From the NCBI GenBank assembly GCA_012799165.1, contig JAAZLU010000173.1, positions 1 to 9,535 of the forward strand: a stretch of 9,535 bases of DNA, read 5' to 3'. This DNA is from Clostridiales bacterium. GTDB taxonomy: Bacteria > Bacillota > Clostridia > Peptostreptococcales > Anaerovoracaceae. Positions 5,998 to 9,535 of the stretch are shown piece after piece (the first letter of the stretch is position 1; every line of letters begins with the position of its first letter). Both the position numbers and the translations under genes were made by a program. Under the pieces are notes generated by a model. It had not been told where the DNA came from. It ran no database searches and saw only the letters and a program-made list of their open reading frames with translations.

Positions 5998-8900
5998 ATG
6001 AGTTTTACACATCTTCATGTGCATACGGAATATAGTCTCCTGGACGGGGCTGCGAGAATAGATAAACTTGTAAACAGAGCCGTCGAGCTCGGTATGGATT
6101 CGCTCGCGATCACCGACCACGGCGCGATGTTCGGTGCCGTCCAATTTTACGACGAGTGCAAGCGCAGGGGGATTAAACCGATAATCGGTTGCGAAATCTA
6201 CACGGCTGCGCGCAGCCGTTTCGATAAAGATGCTGTGGCCGACAGGCATCAAGGGCATCTCGTGCTGCTTGCAAAGAACGCGGAGGGCTACGAGAATCTC
6301 ATTAAGATCGTCTCCGAGGCATACAGGAGCGGCTTCTATTATAAGCCTCGCGCGGACCGAGAGCTGCTTTCCGAGTACAGCGGGGGGCTCATCGCTCTGT
6401 CCGCCTGCCTCGCAGGGCAGGTTCAGCAGCATCTGCTCGGAGGCAACTACGAGGCCGCAAAGCAGGAGGCTCTTTGGCTGGAGAACTGCTTCGGCAAGGG
6501 TAATTTCTATCTGGAAATTCAAGATCAGGGCTTGGAGGAGGAGATTCGCATTAAGCCGGCCCTGAAGAAGCTCTCCGCGGAGCTCGACATTCCCCTCGTT
6601 GCTACCAACGATGTGCATTATGTGAATCGCGAGGACGCATATGCCCACGATGTGCTGCTCTGCATAGGGACGAAGTCCAACTTCAGCGACCCGGATCGCA
6701 TGCGTTTCGAGGGCGACCAGTTCTACATGAAATCCGAGGAGGAGATGAAGAAAATCTTCGCCGATATCCCGGATGCCGTGAACAGAACGCAGGAGATTGC
6801 GGACAAGTGCGACTTCGATTTCGAGTTCGGGAATTATCATATACCCGAATGCCCCGTGCCGGAGGGCTACGACCAGCAGTCCTATTTCAGATACCTGTGC
6901 TGGACGGGTCTGGAGTATCGCTACGGCAGCAGCGGTCAAGTTCCTTCGCATGCCAGAACATGTCCGAACGAGCCACCCGTCGATATGAGAGCGCTTGCGC
7001 CTACGGTCCCCGAAGAGTACAAGGAGCGCTTGAACTACGAGATCGAAACCATAGAGAAAATGGGTTATGTGGGATATTTCCTCATAGTGTGGGACTTGGT
7101 AAACTGGGCGAAATCCAGAGGGATAATGGTGGGTCCGGGAAGAGGCTCGGCTGCGGGTGCAATCGTCGCCTATGCACTGGAGATTACAAATATCGACCCG
7201 ATTAAATACAATCTGATATTCGAGCGCTTTCTGAACATCGAAAGGGTTTCCATGCCGGATATCGATCTGGATTTTTGCATCGAGAGGCGCGGAGAGGTTA
7301 TAGATTATGTCAGGAGTCGCTATGGCGAGGATAATGTCTCTCAGATAGGTACCTTCGGAACCCTCAAGGCCAGGGCGGTGTTTAAAGATGTGGCCAAGGT
7401 TATGGATGTGCCCATATCCAGATCTTTGGAAATATCCAAGATGATCCCCGCGGAGCTCGACATTACGCTCGACAAAGCTCTCGATCAGAGCCCGGACTTT
7501 CGAAATGTCTATGAACAGGATCCTCATATAAGGAATGTTGTCGATACTGCCAAGGTCCTGGAAGGATTGGCTCGCCACAGCTCGACCCACGCTGCGGGGG
7601 TGGTCATATCCAAGGACTCGGTGGACAGCTATGTTCCTTTGATGTCTACGGATCGCGGCCTTGCGACCCAGTTTAATATGGTCGAGATAGAGCGTCTGGG
7701 CCTCCTTAAGATGGATATTTTGGGTCTTCGAAATCTTACCGCAATCAGGGAGTGTCTTGAGCTCATCAAAAGAGATACCGGAGAGGACATAGATATCTAT
7801 AAGATAGATTACGATGAAGCGCCCGTTTATGAGATGATCGCCCGCGGCGACACAGTCGGAGTTTTTCAGCTGGAGTCCGGAGGCATGACTCGTTTTATGA
7901 GGGATCTGGGACCTTCATGCATGGAGGATCTTATAGCCGGTATTTCGCTGTTCAGACCGGGTCCGATGGACTCAATACCGACCTATGTCGCCTGCAAGAA
8001 GGCTCCGGATAAGACGGGTTACCTGTGCTCTCAGCTCGAATCGATACTCGCTCCGACCTACGGTTGCATAGTCTACCAGGAGCAGGTCATGGATATCGTA
8101 AGGAAACTTGCGGGCTATTCCTACGGAAGAGCCGACCTCGTAAGGAGGGCGATGTCCAAGAAGAAGGCCGATGTGATGGCTAAGGAGCGGGAGTACTTCG
8201 TACACGGCAAGCTGAACGATGACGGGAGCGTGGATGTGCCGGGTTGCATAAGAAACGGCGTGTCGGAAGATGTCGCAAATAGCATCTTCGACAGCATGGC
8301 AAGCTTCGCATCCTACGCCTTCAATAAGGCGCACGCGGCCTGCTACGCGGTACTCGCATATCAGACCGCTTGGCTCAAGTATCACTATCCTGCGCAGTTT
8401 TTGGCTTCGCTGATGAGCTACCCCTCAGACAATAAGGCCGTCGCTGTCCTCATAAAGAATGCCGCCGACAGGGGTATAGAGACTCTCAGGCCGAATGTGA
8501 ACAAGAGCGAGAGGCACTTTTCAACCGAAGACGGCAAGATAAGATATGGCCTGCTCGGTGTAAAGAATGTAGGAGAAGCGATAGTAGAGGAGATAATAGA
8601 AAAGCGCGCCAAGCACATGCCTAGGGATATATTTGAGTTTATGGACGGGCTCGAGGTTCATGTAATAAACAAGCAGGCCCTCGAAAGCCTCATCAAGGCC
8701 GGTGCCATGGACTGCTTCCCGGGGAACAGGGCTCAGAAACTCGCCATTATAGGCGATTTGGTGAGCTCCGCCCAGGCTTCGGCGAAGAACAATATAGAAG
8801 GACAAATCTCGCTGTTTTCGCTTGCGGGGCAGGGGGATGCGCCTATTATTAAGATAGACAGAAAATTGCCTCCCGCTGCGGATTTCAGCCCGCAGACGCT

Positions 8901-9531
8901 TCTTCAGATGGAGAAGGAGATGCTGGGCATCTACCTGACCGGCCATCCGCTATTCAGCCTGCAGGACCGCCTTCAGAAACTTACGGATATGAATACCGCG
9001 GATCTTGCAGATCCCGAGAACGACGCTATCAGGGACAATATGAAGGTCAAGATGGCGGGAATAATAAGCGCCAGCAAGAATTTTATCACCAAGAGGGGTC
9101 AAAATATGGCCTTCATGACGATAGAGGATCTCTACGGTGAGCTCGAGGTTGTGGTATTTCCCAATACCTTCGAGCGCGACCGCGATGTTATAGAGACGGA
9201 TAATATTGTCTTCGTCGAAGGGCGCCTGGACCTCAAAGAGGAGGGCAACCCCAAGCTGCTCGCCAGCAGCGTAAGGCTTTTTGACACAGGACGCGTTTCT
9301 CCGAAGAGTGCAATGCTTAGGGTTATAATCCCCGAAAGCTACGGCGAGGACGAGGCTCTTGTGCTTTTCAGGGATATTGCGAAGCGCTTTCGCGGCGAGA
9401 TGCCCGTGGCCATACTCGTAAAGTCCACCGGCAACAAGTATAAATTGGATTACGAGCTCTGGGTGGACCCCTGCGAACCCTTTTTTGATCAGCTTGCGGA
9501 GGCCTTCGGCGCGGATATCATTATACAATAG
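5998..9531 (+). CDS. dnaE: DNA polymerase III alpha subunit, DnaE type
   Basis: This 1177-residue C-family polymerase synthesises DNA at the replication fork; in Bacillota DnaE usually works beside PolC. Domains in order: an N-terminal PHP domain (about 1-280), a palm with catalytic Asp421 and Asp423 in MPDIDLDF and Asp573 in KMDILGL, the nucleotide-binding loop GPGRGSAAG (379-387), fingers with LFRPGPMDSIP (651-661) and FNKAHAACYA (775-784), a helix-hairpin-helix (KNVGEAIVEEI, 856-866), the clamp-binding peptide QISLF (936-940) and a C-terminal OB fold (about 1016-1095). PHP metal ligands are complete: His7/His9, Asp16, Asp40-His41, Glu66, His87, Cys137, Asp205/His207, so a PHP-based proofreading exonuclease is plausible. 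Length is normal for full-length DnaE. The start is fixed by HLHVHTEYS at residues 5-13; the SD is only GGGG (5989-5992), five bases before ATG. It follows the phosphohexomutase by 61 bases with no convincing promoter or terminator. Residues about 311-338 form an extra linker. Confidence 0.98.
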   Translation: MSFTHLHVHTEYSLLDGAARIDKLVNRAVELGMDSLAITDHGAMFGAVQFYDECKRRGIKPIIGCEIYTAARSRFDKDAVADRHQGHLVLLAKNAEGYENLIKIVSEAYRSGFYYKPRADRELLSEYSGGLIALSACLAGQVQQHLLGGNYEAAKQEALWLENCFGKGNFYLEIQDQGLEEEIRIKPALKKLSAELDIPLVATNDVHYVNREDAYAHDVLLCIGTKSNFSDPDRMRFEGDQFYMKSEEEMKKIFADIPDAVNRTQEIADKCDFDFEFGNYHIPECPVPEGYDQQSYFRYLCWTGLEYRYGSSGQVPSHARTCPNEPPVDMRALAPTVPEEYKERLNYEIETIEKMGYVGYFLIVWDLVNWAKSRGIMVGPGRGSAAGAIVAYALEITNIDPIKYNLIFERFLNIERVSMPDIDLDFCIERRGEVIDYVRSRYGEDNVSQIGTFGTLKARAVFKDVAKVMDVPISRSLEISKMIPAELDITLDKALDQSPDFRNVYEQDPHIRNVVDTAKVLEGLARHSSTHAAGVVISKDSVDSYVPLMSTDRGLATQFNMVEIERLGLLKMDILGLRNLTAIRECLELIKRDTGEDIDIYKIDYDEAPVYEMIARGDTVGVFQLESGGMTRFMRDLGPSCMEDLIAGISLFRPGPMDSIPTYVACKKAPDKTGYLCSQLESILAPTYGCIVYQEQVMDIVRKLAGYSYGRADLVRRAMSKKKADVMAKEREYFVHGKLNDDGSVDVPGCIRNGVSEDVANSIFDSMASFASYAFNKAHAACYAVLAYQTAWLKYHYPAQFLASLMSYPSDNKAVAVLIKNAADRGIETLRPNVNKSERHFSTEDGKIRYGLLGVKNVGEAIVEEIIEKRAKHMPRDIFEFMDGLEVHVINKQALESLIKAGAMDCFPGNRAQKLAIIGDLVSSAQASAKNNIEGQISLFSLAGQGDAPIIKIDRKLPPAADFSPQTLLQMEKEMLGIYLTGHPLFSLQDRLQKLTDMNTADLADPENDAIRDNMKVKMAGIISASKNFITKRGQNMAFMTIEDLYGELEVVVFPNTFERDRDVIETDNIVFVEGRLDLKEEGNPKLLASSVRLFDTGRVSPKSAMLRVIIPESYGEDEALVLFRDIAKRFRGEMPVAILVKSTGNKYKLDYELWVDPCEPFFDQLAEAFGADIIIQ

Positions 9532-9535
9532 GACG

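Noticed and set aside
5977..7590. 537-codon minus-strand reading frame opposite dnaE as a possible gene
   Set aside because: It is in codon register with dnaE, its product is rich in His and Arg with no recognisable domain, and its length follows from the rarity of TTA/CTA/TCA sense codons.
1..9535. CRISPR array, mobile element, tRNA/rRNA, toxin-antitoxin or defence cassette
   Set aside because: No spaced direct repeats, transposase or integrase motifs, tRNA cloverleaf or rRNA segments were seen; the window is filled by five intact housekeeping-type genes, only the first cut by the window edge.

Overview
The window reads as ordinary chromosomal DNA from an anaerobic, fermentative member of the Bacillota, most likely class Clostridia. 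This is an inference from the gene set: a K+-dependent membrane pyrophosphatase, a RocB-like M20 peptidase, a plant/clostridial-type phosphohexomutase and a DnaE polymerase with a complete PHP metal site. Strong AAGGAG/GGAGG ribosome binding sites and frequent ATA (Ile) and AGG/AGA (Arg) codons fit this. GC content is intermediate, higher than in classical Clostridium. Genus cannot be decided from the sequence.

Layout: all five genes lie on the + strand and fill nearly the whole window. (1) 1-1644 is the 3' three quarters of hppA, an ion-pumping pyrophosphatase, closed by a strong intrinsic terminator at 1683-1716. (2) A likely extended -10 promoter at 1738-1746 starts a new unit: an ADP-ribosylglycohydrolase (1790-2557), then 44 bases later a RocB-like M20 metallopeptidase (2602-4239). 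The peptidase's Shine-Dalgarno (SD) sequence sits inside a small perfect hairpin. (3) A 170-base gap (4240-4409) holds a 14-base palindrome over the peptidase stop codon and several short, mutually exclusive pairings, one involving the SD of the next gene. (4) 4410-5936 encodes a diverged phosphomannomutase/phosphoglucomutase-family enzyme. (5) After 61 bases, dnaE (5998-9531) encodes a full-length DNA polymerase III alpha subunit, ending 4 bases before the window edge.

The genes do not form an obvious single pathway: energy conservation from pyrophosphate, reversal of ADP-ribosylation, peptide or amino-acid-derivative hydrolysis, sugar-phosphate isomerisation and DNA replication. I found no mobile element, CRISPR array, tRNA or rRNA, toxin-antitoxin pair or evident defence system. 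The items most worth a second look are the leader architectures at 2584-2599 and 4240-4409, the altered active-site motifs of the phosphohexomutase, the ion-specificity residues of the pyrophosphatase, and the intact PHP site plus a linker insertion in DnaE.
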